A stretch of 33,872 nucleotides of DNA from Alphaproteobacteria bacterium. Lineage in GTDB: Bacteria; Pseudomonadota; Alphaproteobacteria; Micropepsales; Micropepsaceae. The notes under the pieces were generated by a model. The model searched no databases. It was not told where the DNA came from and saw nothing but the letters and a program-made list of their open reading frames with translations. This document shows, in pieces, positions 7,314 through 14,820 of this stretch. The translations under genes and the position numbers were made by a program. Location: NCBI GenBank assembly GCA_019247845.1, contig JAFBAL010000008.1, positions 1-33,872 on the forward strand. Direction: 5' to 3'. Within the stretch, counting starts at the first letter, position 1. Each line of letters begins with the position of its first letter.

Positions 7314-7446
7314 CACCTCCCCCTTGTGGGGAGGTCGAAATCTCGTAGCGTAGCGAAGAGATTTCGGGTGGGGATTGCGGACAGCCCGCCCCCCGCCCGG
7401 AAAACGCTTCGCATTTTCCGACCTCCCCACAAAGGGGGAGGTCAAG
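7314..7446. repeat. Composite palindromic intergenic repeat, copy 1
   Basis: The element is bounded by inverted ends: ACCTCCCCCTTGTGGGGAGG on the left is mirrored by CCTCCCCACAAAGGGGGAGG on the right. Inside are two head-to-head units, each with a GTCGAAA/TTTCGGGTGGGG shoulder and its own stem-loop (AAATCTC...GAGATTT; GGAAAA...TTTTCC). A second copy with the same design but different inner stems lies at 30727-30854. This is a mobile-looking REP/BIME-type element. Its right end provides the purine-rich ribosome site of the transporter gene at 7455. Confidence 0.85.
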
Positions 7447-7454
7447 GGGGAAAC

Positions 7455-9464
7455 ATGTCCAGCCCGTCCAAGCCCGTCATCGAGCTCACGCTGCGCGGCG
7501 TGATCCTCGGCATCCTGATCACCCTCGTCTTCACCGCCGCCAACGTCTATCTGGGCCTGCGCGTCGGCTTGACCTTCGCGACCTCGATCCCGGCCGCGGT
7601 GATCTCGATGGCGTTCCTGTCGCTGTTCAAGGACTCCACGATCCTCGAGAACAACATCGTGCAGACGGTCGCCTCGGCGGCCGGCACGCTGTCGGCGATC
7701 ATCTTCGTGCTGCCGGGCCTTCTCATCGTCGGCTGGTGGGTGGAGTTCCCGTTCTGGCAGTCGTTCCTGATCTGCGCCTCGGGCGGCATCCTGGGCGTGC
7801 TGTTCACGATCCCCTTGCGCCGCGCGATGGTCGTCAACACCGACCTTCCCTATCCCGAAGGCGTCGCCGCCGCCGAGGTGCTCGAAGTCGGCGACGCCGC
7901 CCGCGGCGCCGCGACGCGCGAGTCGCGCGAGGGTCTGCTCGCCGTCGTCTATGGCGCGGTGGCGTCGGCCGCGCTCGCCATCGTGGCGGCGACGGGCTAC
8001 GCGACGGCCGAGTTCACCAAGTTCTTCCGCCTCGACCGCTTCGGCTGGGCGGGCGCGTCGAGCGGCTTCGACATGGGCTTCTCGCTCGCCCTGGTCGGCG
8101 CGGGCTATCTCGTCGGCCTCTCGGTCGGCATGGCGATGCTTCTGGGTCTCGTCATCGCCTGGGGCGTCGCGGTGCCCTGGCTGACGGCGCACCCCTTCGG
8201 CGTGCCGCACAATCCGTTCACGCCGGCCGACCTCGACAACTTCACCAACTTCATCTGGGCCAAGCAGGTGCGCTTCATCGGCGCCGGTGCCATCGCGGTG
8301 GCGTCGGTCTGGACCTTGATCAAGCTGATCGGGCCGGTGGTGAGCGGCGTCGTCTCGACCTTGTCGGCGTCGCGCGCGGCCAAGGGCGGCGTCGGCGACC
8401 GCACCGACACCGACATGTCGCCGGGCTGGATCGGGCTCATCGCACTCGCCTGCCTGGGCGTCATCGCCTATCTGCTGTTCGAGTTCCTTCTGCCCACGCC
8501 GCTCGCGGGCGATTCGATGAAGCTGGTGCTCGCCGCGGTGCCTTTCGTCTTCATCGGCGGGTTTTTGATCGCGGCGATCTGCGGCTACATGGCGGGACTG
8601 ATCGGCGCCTCGAACTCGCCGATCTCGGGCGTCGGCATCCTCGCCATCATCTTCTGCGCCGCCGTGTTCGTGATGATCGAGCACCCGGCCGGAGACGCCA
8701 AGAAGGCGCTGATCGCGTTTGCGCTGTTCGCGACCGCCATCGTCTTCGCCATCGCCACCATCTCCAACAACAACCTTCAGGACCTGAAGACCGGCCAGCT
8801 GGTGAAAGCGACGCCGCGCGCGCAGCAATGGGCGCTGATCGTGGGCGTGATCGCGGGCGCGGCGGTGATCCCGCCGGTCCTGAACCTGCTGGCGCATGCC
8901 TTCGGCTTCGCGGGCGCGCCGAACATCGGCACGGTGACGCACCAGCCGCTGCCGGCGCCGCAGGCGACCTTGATATCGGCTCTGGCGCAGGGCGTGATCG
9001 GCGGCGACCTCAACGTCGCCATGCTCGAGGCCGGCGTCGCGCTCGGCATCGGCCTCATCGTCCTGGACGAGCTGCTCGGGCTCGTCGGCTGGCTGAGGCT
9101 CTCGCCGCTGGCCGTCGGCATCGGCATCTATCTGCCGATGAGCGCGACCTTGCCGGTGGTGATGGGCGCGATCATCGGCCATCTCTACGACAGCTGGACC
9201 AAGCGCACGCCGAGCCCGGAATATTCCAAGCGGCTCGCGGTGCTCATCGCCTCGGGCATGATCGTGGGCGAGAGCCTGTGGGGCGTGATCAATGCCGGCG
9301 TGATCTCGGCGACGGGAAGCGGCACGCCGTTCCAGCTCGCGCCCGCCGACTTCGCCTGGATCAACGAGGCGGCGACGGCGCTGTTCGTGGTGCTGATCGT
9401 GTGGCTCTACGGCTGGATCATGCGCCGCTCGCTCGCGCACGCACCTTCGCGTCCAGGGCAATGA
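7455..9464 (+). CDS. OPT-family oligopeptide transporter
   Basis: The 669-residue product is a polytopic inner-membrane protein of the OPT family, which import small peptides or metal chelates by proton symport. It opens with the conserved ELTLRGVILGILITLVFTAANVYLGLRVGLTFATSIPAAV, whose NxYLGL motif is typical. At least twelve hydrophobic segments follow, with NTDLPYPEGVAAAEVL and GLIGASNSPISGVG, both recognised family signatures. The ATG at 7455 is preferred to an upstream in-frame start that would translate the palindromic repeat; AAGGGGGAAAC precedes it. Its last 47 bases overlap the convergent lyase gene. Substrate cannot be read from sequence; bacterial members with this size and motif set are mostly uncharacterised. 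Confidence 0.9.
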   Translation: MSSPSKPVIELTLRGVILGILITLVFTAANVYLGLRVGLTFATSIPAAVISMAFLSLFKDSTILENNIVQTVASAAGTLSAIIFVLPGLLIVGWWVEFPFWQSFLICASGGILGVLFTIPLRRAMVVNTDLPYPEGVAAAEVLEVGDAARGAATRESREGLLAVVYGAVASAALAIVAATGYATAEFTKFFRLDRFGWAGASSGFDMGFSLALVGAGYLVGLSVGMAMLLGLVIAWGVAVPWLTAHPFGVPHNPFTPADLDNFTNFIWAKQVRFIGAGAIAVASVWTLIKLIGPVVSGVVSTLSASRAAKGGVGDRTDTDMSPGWIGLIALACLGVIAYLLFEFLLPTPLAGDSMKLVLAAVPFVFIGGFLIAAICGYMAGLIGASNSPISGVGILAIIFCAAVFVMIEHPAGDAKKALIAFALFATAIVFAIATISNNNLQDLKTGQLVKATPRAQQWALIVGVIAGAAVIPPVLNLLAHAFGFAGAPNIGTVTHQPLPAPQATLISALAQGVIGGDLNVAMLEAGVALGIGLIVLDELLGLVGWLRLSPLAVGIGIYLPMSATLPVVMGAIIGHLYDSWTKRTPSPEYSKRLAVLIASGMIVGESLWGVINAGVISATGSGTPFQLAPADFAWINEAATALFVVLIVWLYGWIMRRSLAHAPSRPGQ

Positions 9465-10299
9465 CCTGCTCGGCCTGCTTCAAGTGCGGCTGATCGAGCA
9501 TCTTGCCGTCGAGGGAGGCCACGCCCGCGCCTGACGCGAAGGCCGCGACGACGCGACGGGCATGCGCGACGTCCTCGTCCGACGGCGTGAAGGCCGCGTT
9601 GATCGGACCGACCTGGTCGGGATGGATCGCGAGCATGCCGAAAAAGCCTTCGCGGCTCGCCGCGCGCGCGGCGCGCTCGAGGCCCTGTGTGTCGCGGAAA
9701 TCGGCATGCAGCGTCTCGACCGCCGGCACGCCCGCCGCCTTCGCCGCGATCAGGCAGAGCGAACGCACCACGCGATAGGTGAAGAGGAATTCGCCGTCCT
9801 CGCCCCGGTTGGCGACCGCGCCGAGTGCCGCCGACAGATCCTCCGCGCCCCAGGTCATCGCCGCCAGACGCGGCGGGGGCGAGCGGTAATCCTGCAGCGA
9901 CAAGGCGGCCACGGGCGTCTCTGTCGCGACGGGAAGCAGCTTGATCGCGCCGTGCGGGATGCCGGCTTGCGTCTCGCGGGTGATCAGATGAGCGTCGATG
10001 ACGTTCAGCGCGTGCGGCCCGTCGGGCTTGGGCACCACAAGTCCGGCGGGCCTGCACGACGCCACCGCCTCGATGTCGCGGATGAAATCCTCGCTGCCAA
10101 GCGGATTGATGCGCACCCAGATCTGCGGACGGTGCGCGCTCTTCATGAACTCGCGGACCATCAGCCGCGCCTTGGGCCGGTTCGCCGCCGCCACAGAATC
10201 CTCCAGGTCGAGGATCAGCGCATCGGCTTCGGAGGCCGCGCCCTTGGCGAGCTTCTTCTCGCTGTCTGCGGGCACGAAGAGATAGGAGCGGGTGATCAT
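9418..10299 (-). CDS. HpcH/HpaI aldolase / CitE-like CoA-ester lyase
   Basis: This 293-residue TIM-barrel enzyme belongs to the citrate lyase beta / malyl-CoA lyase family, Mg2+-dependent enzymes that split beta-hydroxyacyl-CoA esters. Family landmarks are RSYLFVPADSEKKLAKG near the N-terminus (a CoA-binding start), LILDLEDSV (acidic residues), VRINPLG (catalytic Arg), ATETPVAAL (metal-binding Glu) and WGAEDLSAALGA (metal-binding Asp). With no citrate lyase alpha or gamma genes nearby, it is more likely a free-standing malyl-CoA, citramalyl-CoA or similar lyase. The MaoC hydratase gene 0.8 kb upstream on the same strand would suit an itaconate/mesaconate or methylmalyl-CoA route. Its start overlaps the decayed vapC gene by four bases (ATGA). 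Confidence 0.87.
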   Translation of the reverse strand: MITRSYLFVPADSEKKLAKGAASEADALILDLEDSVAAANRPKARLMVREFMKSAHRPQIWVRINPLGSEDFIRDIEAVASCRPAGLVVPKPDGPHALNVIDAHLITRETQAGIPHGAIKLLPVATETPVAALSLQDYRSPPPRLAAMTWGAEDLSAALGAVANRGEDGEFLFTYRVVRSLCLIAAKAAGVPAVETLHADFRDTQGLERAARAASREGFFGMLAIHPDQVGPINAAFTPSDEDVAHARRVVAAFASGAGVASLDGKMLDQPHLKQAEQVIALDAKVRARASGA

Positions 10300-10574
10300 G
10301 GCGCTATCTTACGATCCGGAGCAACCGCGAGGCCGAGGTGCTCCGCTACGGCCCGCAGCCTCTTGTCGCGTGTCCACAATCCGACACCGGGCCTCAATCG
10401 CACGGCGGCAAGCAGATGCGCGTCGACATAGCCTATGCCGGTTCCCGCCAAGCCCCTGCGGTTTATCAGGTGAAGAACCTCGTCGTCGGAAGCCTGAGGC
10501 GCTCGCTTCATTTTCCTTAATCCCAATAGAAGCAGTTCATGGCCTTGATAATCCCAGACGGAGGTATCGGCCAA
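10296..10574 (-). pseudogene. Decayed VapC-type PIN-domain toxin
   Basis: The 92-residue reading frame keeps the PIN start (ADTSVWD), a probable GELxLG acidic motif (GHELLLLG), the IGYVDAHLLAA helix with its Asp, and the WTRDKRL active-site turn. It is far shorter than the usual 125-135 residues. Compared with the family as I know it, roughly 25 residues are missing between ADTSVWD and GHELLLLG, and about ten more before the PQASDDEV segment. There is no ATG: the natural start position, overlapping the vapB stop, reads ATA, and the first usable start is a TTG at 574 of this kilobase. A functional nuclease seems unlikely, though a short start-TTG protein might still be made. It abuts vapB (2-base gap) and overlaps the lyase gene by four bases. 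Confidence 0.7.
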
Positions 10575-10576
10575 GG

Positions 10577-10774
10577 CTATGGCTTGCCGAAGCGGCGCCT
10601 TGAAGGAGCCTGGAAGCGAGGCTCGGTGCCGCCCAGCCTCGCAAGTCGGCGCGCAGCCTCGCGCTCCACGAGCGACTTCAGTCCGGCATTCACGAGCGCT
10701 GTCTTTTCCTTGATGCCGGTATATTTCACTGCATCCGCAAGCAGCTCATCGTCAATTGTCACGGTTGTGCGCAT
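10577..10774 (-). CDS. vapB: VapB-family antitoxin
   Basis: The 65-residue protein begins MRTTVTIDDELLADAVKYTG, the beta-strand and helix opening typical of VapB/DUF2191 ribbon-helix-helix antitoxins that bind their own promoter as dimers. The C-terminal half (REAARRLARLGG...RRRFGKP) is basic and would normally wrap around the VapC toxin. It lies directly before the degraded vapC, the standard antitoxin-first order. The antitoxin looks intact while the toxin is not, so it may survive as a repressor, or as an anti-addiction partner for a related toxin elsewhere. The sequence upstream of its ATG (10775-10824) is its likely promoter but shows no clear operator. Confidence 0.82.
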   Translation of the reverse strand: MRTTVTIDDELLADAVKYTGIKEKTALVNAGLKSLVEREAARRLARLGGTEPRFQAPSRRRFGKP

Positions 10775-10824
10775 GGCATATTCCTAGCACCTAACGACTG
10801 CGTCGGCTCTGCGAACTCACAGGA

Positions 10825-11049
10825 TCATCTCGACCTCTTGAAGACCGACGACAGGACCCAGGCGCTCGCGACCAGGGCGGCGCCGGCGACGATGCCCATC
10901 AGGTGCCAGCCCTTGCCGCTGGCGCTGAAGCCGACCGTGTACATGTTCTCCGCGCCGGCCAGCATCGGCGCCGCGCTCTCAGGAAACAGCGCGGCCAGCC
11001 CGACCGCAAAAAGGACCGCCGCCAACACGCTCAAGGCGGCCGTCCTCAT
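10825..11049 (-). CDS. Small two-helix membrane protein, unknown function
   Basis: The product has 74 residues from the ATG at 11049, which overlaps the MaoC stop codon (ATGA), so it is translationally coupled to that gene. A longer frame upstream is not needed. Two hydrophobic segments (about residues 4-21 and 45-64) flank a short loop, [27 protein letters not shown], and a basic tail KRSR ends the chain. No family is recognised. Its coupling to MaoC is probably positional; I infer no enzymatic role. Confidence 0.68.
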   Translation of the reverse strand: MRTAALSVLAAVLFAVGLAALFPESAAPMLAGAENMYTVGFSASGKGWHLMGIVAGAALVASAWVLSSVFKRSR

Positions 11050-11525
11050 GCTTTCGGCCGCCCCAGCATCAGCGCGCTGCGCTTGCACTGCGCGACGATC
11101 TCGCCGCGCTGGTTGATCGCCTTGTGCAGGAACACGACGATGCCCTGGCCGGGCCGCGACTTGCTGGGCCGCGTCTCCAGCACCTCGCTCTCGACATGCA
11201 GCGTGTCGCCGTGGAACACCGGCTTGGGGAAGCGCACCTCGTCCATGCCGAGATTGGCGACGGTGGTCCCTAAGGTCGTGTCGCCGACCGAGATGCCGAT
11301 CATCAGACCCAGCGTGAACAGCGAGTTCACGATGCGCGTGCCGAACTCGGTGCCCTTGGCGTATTCCTCGTCGAGATGGAGCTGCGCGGGGTTGTGCGTC
11401 ATCGCGGTGAAGAAGACGTTGTCGGCCTCTGTCACCGTGCGGCGGATGGGATGGGTGAAGGTCCGGCCGACCGCGAACTCCTCGAAATAGAGACCTGGCA
11501 TCTGTCCGCGCGTCCGGGATTTCAT
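11046..11525 (-). CDS. MaoC-family hot-dog hydratase
   Basis: This 159-residue protein is a MaoC-type hot-dog fold hydratase acting on enoyl-CoA-like esters. The overhanging helix segment reads [15 protein letters not shown], followed by [16 protein letters not shown]. In standard R-hydratases the motif is G-D-x-N-P-x-H; here the usual Asp position is replaced, as in the mesaconyl-CoA/itaconyl-CoA hydratase-like branch. That branch often sits with CitE-like lyases, and one lies 0.8 kb downstream on this strand. The ATG at 11525 is used; an internal ATG at 11501 (MPGLYFEEF) is also plausible and matches the usual family start. The downstream membrane protein gene overlaps its stop by four bases. 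Confidence 0.86.
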   Translation of the reverse strand: MKSRTRGQMPGLYFEEFAVGRTFTHPIRRTVTEADNVFFTAMTHNPAQLHLDEEYAKGTEFGTRIVNSLFTLGLMIGISVGDTTLGTTVANLGMDEVRFPKPVFHGDTLHVESEVLETRPSKSRPGQGIVVFLHKAINQRGEIVAQCKRSALMLGRPKA

Positions 11526-11577
11526 GCTATCTTTAGTCCGCCGCCGCGCCCGAGGCCAGAGTCAAGAGAGCAGAGAC

Positions 11578-11958
11578 ATGAGCTTCCCCGCTTCCGCCAG
11601 GACGATGAGCTTCATCATCACCCGCGACCGCGAGCGCGCCAAGAAATTCTATTCCGAGGTGCTGGGCTTCACGCAGACGGGGGAGGACCCCTTCGCCGTG
11701 GTCTTCGACCTGAACGGCGTGATGCTGCGCATCACCCCGATCAAGGACCACCAGCCCTCGCCGCACACCGTGCTGGGCTGGGAGGTCGGCGACATCGAGG
11801 CCGAGGTCAAGGCGCTGACGGCGCGCGGCGTGACCTTCCAGAAATACGAAGGCTTCGAGATGAGCGAGCTGGGCATCTGGACTGCGCCGGACGGCAAGGC
11901 CAGGGTCGCCTGGTTCCTCGACCCCGACGGCAACAACCTCAGCCTGGCGCAGTTCTAG
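11578..11958 (+). CDS. VOC-superfamily (glyoxalase/dioxygenase-like) protein
   Basis: The 126-residue protein has the paired beta-alpha-beta-beta-beta modules of the vicinal oxygen chelate superfamily. It shows MSFIITRDRERAKKFYSEVLGF (module 1), DLNGVMLRITPI, VEALTARGV-like spacing at KALTARGVTFQKYEGF, and a C-terminal FLDPDGNNLSLAQF, the classic second-module end with its metal-ligand Glu position replaced by Ser. Members include glyoxalase I, extradiol dioxygenases and resistance proteins, so the reaction is not predictable. The ATG at 11578 is chosen after AGAGAGCAGAG; a longer frame would run into the divergent MaoC start. Its stop shares CTAG with the convergent GNAT gene. Confidence 0.85.
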   Translation: MSFPASARTMSFIITRDRERAKKFYSEVLGFTQTGEDPFAVVFDLNGVMLRITPIKDHQPSPHTVLGWEVGDIEAEVKALTARGVTFQKYEGFEMSELGIWTAPDGKARVAWFLDPDGNNLSLAQF

Positions 11959-12479
11959 GTGGGAAAGCGCTCCAATATCGCGATCGTATCGCCCTTGTAG
12001 GTCGTGCGCGCGAACTCCTTGAAGCCCGAGCGCGCGGCGACGCGCAGCGACGGCGCGTTGTCGGGATCGATGATGCAGACCATGCGCACCCTGCCGAAAT
12101 GGCCCTCGGCCCAGGCAATGATCGCGGCCACCGCCTCGGTCGCATAGCCTTTGCCGTGCACCTCGGGCAGCAGCCCCCAGCCGATCTCCGGCACCCCGTG
12201 GAACGAAGGCACGATGTCGCGCTTCACGTCGAGGATGCCGGCCTCGCCGATTCGCCGTCCGCTCGGCTTCTCGAAGATGCCCCAGAAGCCGAAGCCGAGC
12301 AGCGCCCAGTGACCCGCGATGCGCAGGAACTTGGCCCAGGCGTCCTCTTCCGACAGCGGCGCGCCGCCGATGAAGCGGGTGACGATGGGATCGGCCCACA
12401 TCTGCGCGAAAGCGGGGAAGTCCTGCGGCGTCTGCACGCGCAGGATGAGACGCTCGGTTTCGAGGATCGGATAGGTCAC
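11955..12479 (-). CDS. GNAT-family N-acetyltransferase (RimJ/RimL type)
   Basis: This 174-residue enzyme opens with ILETERLILR, the classic start of RimJ/RimL-like GNAT acetyltransferases, which move an acetyl group from acetyl-CoA to an amine on proteins or small molecules. The acetyl-CoA pyrophosphate loop is EVHGKGYATEAVAAIIAWAEGHFG, followed by a VRMVCIIDPDNAPSLRVAARSGF helix, where the Asn and Ser are conserved. The start is a GTG at 12479, immediately after the stop of the upstream paralogue. The tandem pair probably arose by duplication. The acceptor is unknown. Confidence 0.86.
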   Translation of the reverse strand: MTYPILETERLILRVQTPQDFPAFAQMWADPIVTRFIGGAPLSEEDAWAKFLRIAGHWALLGFGFWGIFEKPSGRRIGEAGILDVKRDIVPSFHGVPEIGWGLLPEVHGKGYATEAVAAIIAWAEGHFGRVRMVCIIDPDNAPSLRVAARSGFKEFARTTYKGDTIAILERFPT

Positions 12480-12965
12480 TTACAACTCCCGTTCGAAGAC
12501 AAAGCGGCCCAGACCATAGCGGCTCGCCGTTGCGAATTGCCTGAAGCCGTTCTTCTGCGCAACCTTGACCGAGGCGTCGTTGCCGGTGGAGATCACCGCG
12601 ACGACGCGCGCGCCGGGGCCGAAATGGCCGCGCGCCCAGACGAGCGCGGCCGCAACCGCCTCGCTCGCATAGCCCTTGCCGTGTGCGGACGAGGACAGGG
12701 ACCAGCCCATCTCCGGCGCGCCGCTCGCGGGATGCTCAGGCGGACGCTTTTTCTCCGAGAAGCCGGTAACGCCGATGCGGCGGCCGGTTTCCTTCTCTTC
12801 GATCTGCCAGACGCCATAGCCCATCAGCGCCCAATGGCCGGCCATGGAGAGGAAACCCTTGAACGCCTCCTCCGCGTCGAGCGTGTCGCCTTTGCCGAGA
12901 TGGCGCATCACCAAGGGATCGGCGCGGTCGGCGGCGTGGCCTGGGGTGGAGAGGATGGGGATCAT
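12480..12965 (-). CDS. GNAT-family acetyltransferase paralogue with shortened N-terminus
   Basis: The 161-residue product is a paralogue of the next gene: ADPLVMRHLG, FLSMAGHWALMGYGVW, AHGKGYASEAVAAALVWARGHFG and VVAVISTGNDASVKVAQKNGF all align. The N-terminus is different. ILSTP leads straight to HAADRADPLVMRHL, so about 13 residues that form the first strand and helix (RLILR...QM in the paralogue) are missing in frame. The acetyl-CoA loop is intact, so it may still fold, but the substrate side would be changed. The ATG at 12965 overlaps the stop of the SMI1-like gene by four bases. Confidence 0.8.
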   Translation of the reverse strand: MIPILSTPGHAADRADPLVMRHLGKGDTLDAEEAFKGFLSMAGHWALMGYGVWQIEEKETGRRIGVTGFSEKKRPPEHPASGAPEMGWSLSSSAHGKGYASEAVAAALVWARGHFGPGARVVAVISTGNDASVKVAQKNGFRQFATASRYGLGRFVFEREL

Positions 12966-13531
12966 GGAAAGACGTCATTGCGATTGTGGCACGCGAACCC
13001 GACACCGCTCGCGAAGCGCTGGTTGTTGAACTCGACTGCGCGGCTCCAGAACGGGATCATCTTGGCAGGCGGCGTTTCGAAGATTCGCGGCCCGACAGTA
13101 TTTTCATGCACGATATAGTCAGCCAGATCGGCGCCATAGACGATGACGTCCATCTGATAGACCGAGAACACCGGATTGCCTGCTTCGTGCGGCGTTTCGG
13201 GAATATAGCGGTGGCCGCAAACCGGGATCAGCTTGGGCGCTTGTGCGAATATCTCACGCAGGCGCGCTTCGCGCGCGGAATTTTCTTCGGGCATCGGTCC
13301 CCATTCCGGCCACCACAGCCCATGACCGACATCGAAGAAAAAGCCTCCGAGCGGCCAATCGAGCGCATCGCGAACGGTCGCGTCGTCGGCCGCGAGCCAA
13401 TCGAACGAGTCGAATCCAGGCGTCTCGATCACCTTGCGACGCTGGCGATAGAGCGCGACCAGGTCCGGCGGAAAGCGCAAGCCCCACTTCGCCTGGATGT
13501 CGTCCAATTCGCTTTGCGTGTACCCGGCCAT
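12962..13531 (-). CDS. SMI1/KNR4-family protein
   Basis: The 189-residue product begins MAGYTQSELDDIQAKWGLRFPPDLVALY, the typical opening of SMI1/KNR4 (SUKH-type) domains, followed by PLGGFFFDVGHGLWWPEWGP, PKLIPVCGHRYIPETP, NPVFSVYQMDVIVYGADLADYI and a closing W-rich stretch. In bacteria the fold is often an immunity protein against polymorphic toxins, but many members sit alone and have unknown jobs. No toxin gene lies next to this one. The ATG at 13531 follows the acyl-CoA dehydrogenase stop by two bases, so it is probably cotranscribed with it. I infer no specific partner. Confidence 0.84.
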   Translation of the reverse strand: MAGYTQSELDDIQAKWGLRFPPDLVALYRQRRKVIETPGFDSFDWLAADDATVRDALDWPLGGFFFDVGHGLWWPEWGPMPEENSAREARLREIFAQAPKLIPVCGHRYIPETPHEAGNPVFSVYQMDVIVYGADLADYIVHENTVGPRIFETPPAKMIPFWSRAVEFNNQRFASGVGFACHNRNDVFP

Positions 13532-13533
13532 TC

Positions 13534-14700
13534 TCAATACGACTTCGGCTGGCCGAGGACGTTTTCGGCGATATAGGAGAGGATCAGCTGCTCGCTGACC
13601 GGCGCCAGCACGGGGATCAGGCTTTCGCGGAACAGGCGTTCGACCTGGTATTCCTTCGCATAGCCCATGCCGCCGTGGGTCATGATCGCCGTCTTGCACG
13701 CCTCGAACGACGCGCGCGCGCCGAGCAGCTTGGCGGCATTGGCTTCGGCGCCGCAGGGCTGGCCCGCGTCGTAGAGCGAGGCCGCGCGCAGGGTGAGCCA
13801 CCAGGCGCTCTCCAGATAGGCCCAGCGCTCCGCAAGCGGGTGCTGCACGCCCTGGTTCTGGCCGATGGCGCGGCCGAAGACGACGCGCTCGCGCGCATAG
13901 TTCGCGGCGCGGTTCAGGGCGTCGCGGCCGAGCCCGATGGCTTCGGCGGCGATCAGGATGCGCTCCGGGTTCAGGCTGTCGAGCAGGTAGCGGAAGCCCC
14001 TGCCCTCCTCGCCGATGCGGTCCTCGTCCGGCACGAAGAGGTCGTCGATGAAGACCGCGTTCGAATCCACCGCGGCGCGGCCCATTTTGGAGATGCGGCG
14101 CACCTCGACCTTGGACCGGTCGAGACGCGTGTAGAACAAGGTCATGCCGTCGGTCGGTTTCCTGCCCTCGTCCTTCTTCGCGGTGCGGGCGAGCAAGAGG
14201 ATGCGGTCGGCCTCCTGCGCGGTCGTGGTCCAGATCTTCCGGCCACGGACGATGTAGCCGCCGTCGGTGCGCCGCGCGAAGGTCTCGATGCTGGTGGTGT
14301 CGAGGCCGGCATTGGGCTCGGTCACGCCGAAGCAGGCCTTCTCGCGGCCGGAGATCAGCGGCACCAGCATGCGCTGCTTCTGCTCCTCGCTGCCGTGCAC
14401 CACGATGGCGTGCGGCCCGAAGATGTTGAGGTGGACCGAGCTCGCCGCCGCATAGCCCCCGCCGCCCTGGCCTATGGCGTGCATCATGACCGCGGCCTCG
14501 ACGACGCCCAGCCCCGCGCCGCCCAGCGCGACCGGCATGGCTATCCCTAAGAACCCCGCCTTTGCCACGGCCCGGTGGAATTCGTGCGGAAAGCGCGCCT
14601 CGGTGTCGCAGGCGGCCCAGTAATCGTCGCCGAAACCCGCGCACAGCTTCGTGACCGCGTCCCGGATGGCCTCTTGGTCGGAGGAAAGGCGAATATCCAT
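13534..14700 (-). CDS. Acyl-CoA dehydrogenase
   Basis: This 388-residue flavoprotein has the full acyl-CoA dehydrogenase layout: N-terminal helical domain (SSDQEAIRDAVTKLC), a middle beta domain with CFGVTEPNAGLDTTSIETFA and GYIVRGRKIWTTTAQEAD, and a C-terminal helical domain with RVVFGRAIGQNQGVQHPLAE and MTHGGMGYAKEYQVERLFRE. It oxidises an acyl-CoA to the trans-2-enoyl-CoA with FAD, passing electrons to ETF. Chain-length preference cannot be judged. The start is the ATG at 14700, divergent from the oxidoreductase gene at 14821; the 120-base gap must hold both promoters, but no clear boxes were found. The SMI1-like and GNAT genes follow closely. Confidence 0.92.
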   Translation of the reverse strand: MDIRLSSDQEAIRDAVTKLCAGFGDDYWAACDTEARFPHEFHRAVAKAGFLGIAMPVALGGAGLGVVEAAVMMHAIGQGGGGYAAASSVHLNIFGPHAIVVHGSEEQKQRMLVPLISGREKACFGVTEPNAGLDTTSIETFARRTDGGYIVRGRKIWTTTAQEADRILLLARTAKKDEGRKPTDGMTLFYTRLDRSKVEVRRISKMGRAAVDSNAVFIDDLFVPDEDRIGEEGRGFRYLLDSLNPERILIAAEAIGLGRDALNRAANYARERVVFGRAIGQNQGVQHPLAERWAYLESAWWLTLRAASLYDAGQPCGAEANAAKLLGARASFEACKTAIMTHGGMGYAKEYQVERLFRESLIPVLAPVSEQLILSYIAENVLGQPKSY

Positions 14701-14820
14701 AAATTTCTCAAGGCTTTGGGTGTTGCGCCCCGCGGTCCAGGGATTAATATCCCAAATTAAGGGGAATTGCCTGGGCCTTGCCGCTATAAGAGCGCGCCGT
14801 CGGGGAGTTAGACCAAGAGA

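Noticed and set aside
7308..7454. Upstream extension of the OPT reading frame
   Set aside because: It would translate the palindromic repeat; the ATG at 7455 with AAGGGGG upstream gives the normal family start.
7275..9461. Leftward reading frame of 728 codons opposite the OPT transporter
   Set aside because: Arg/Asp/His-rich composition with no recognisable domain; it is a shadow of the transporter, whose membrane segments and motifs are clear.
12962..14644. Leftward 560-codon frame read through the dehydrogenase region into the SMI1-like gene
   Set aside because: The first two thirds are an out-of-frame shadow; the real protein begins at the ATG at 13531.
14701..14820. Possible promoter boxes (TATAAG near 14785 and an AT-rich TTAATATCCCAAATTAA block near 14744)
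   Set aside because: No -35 box at acceptable spacing was found in either direction, so I did not list a promoter, though the gap must contain two.
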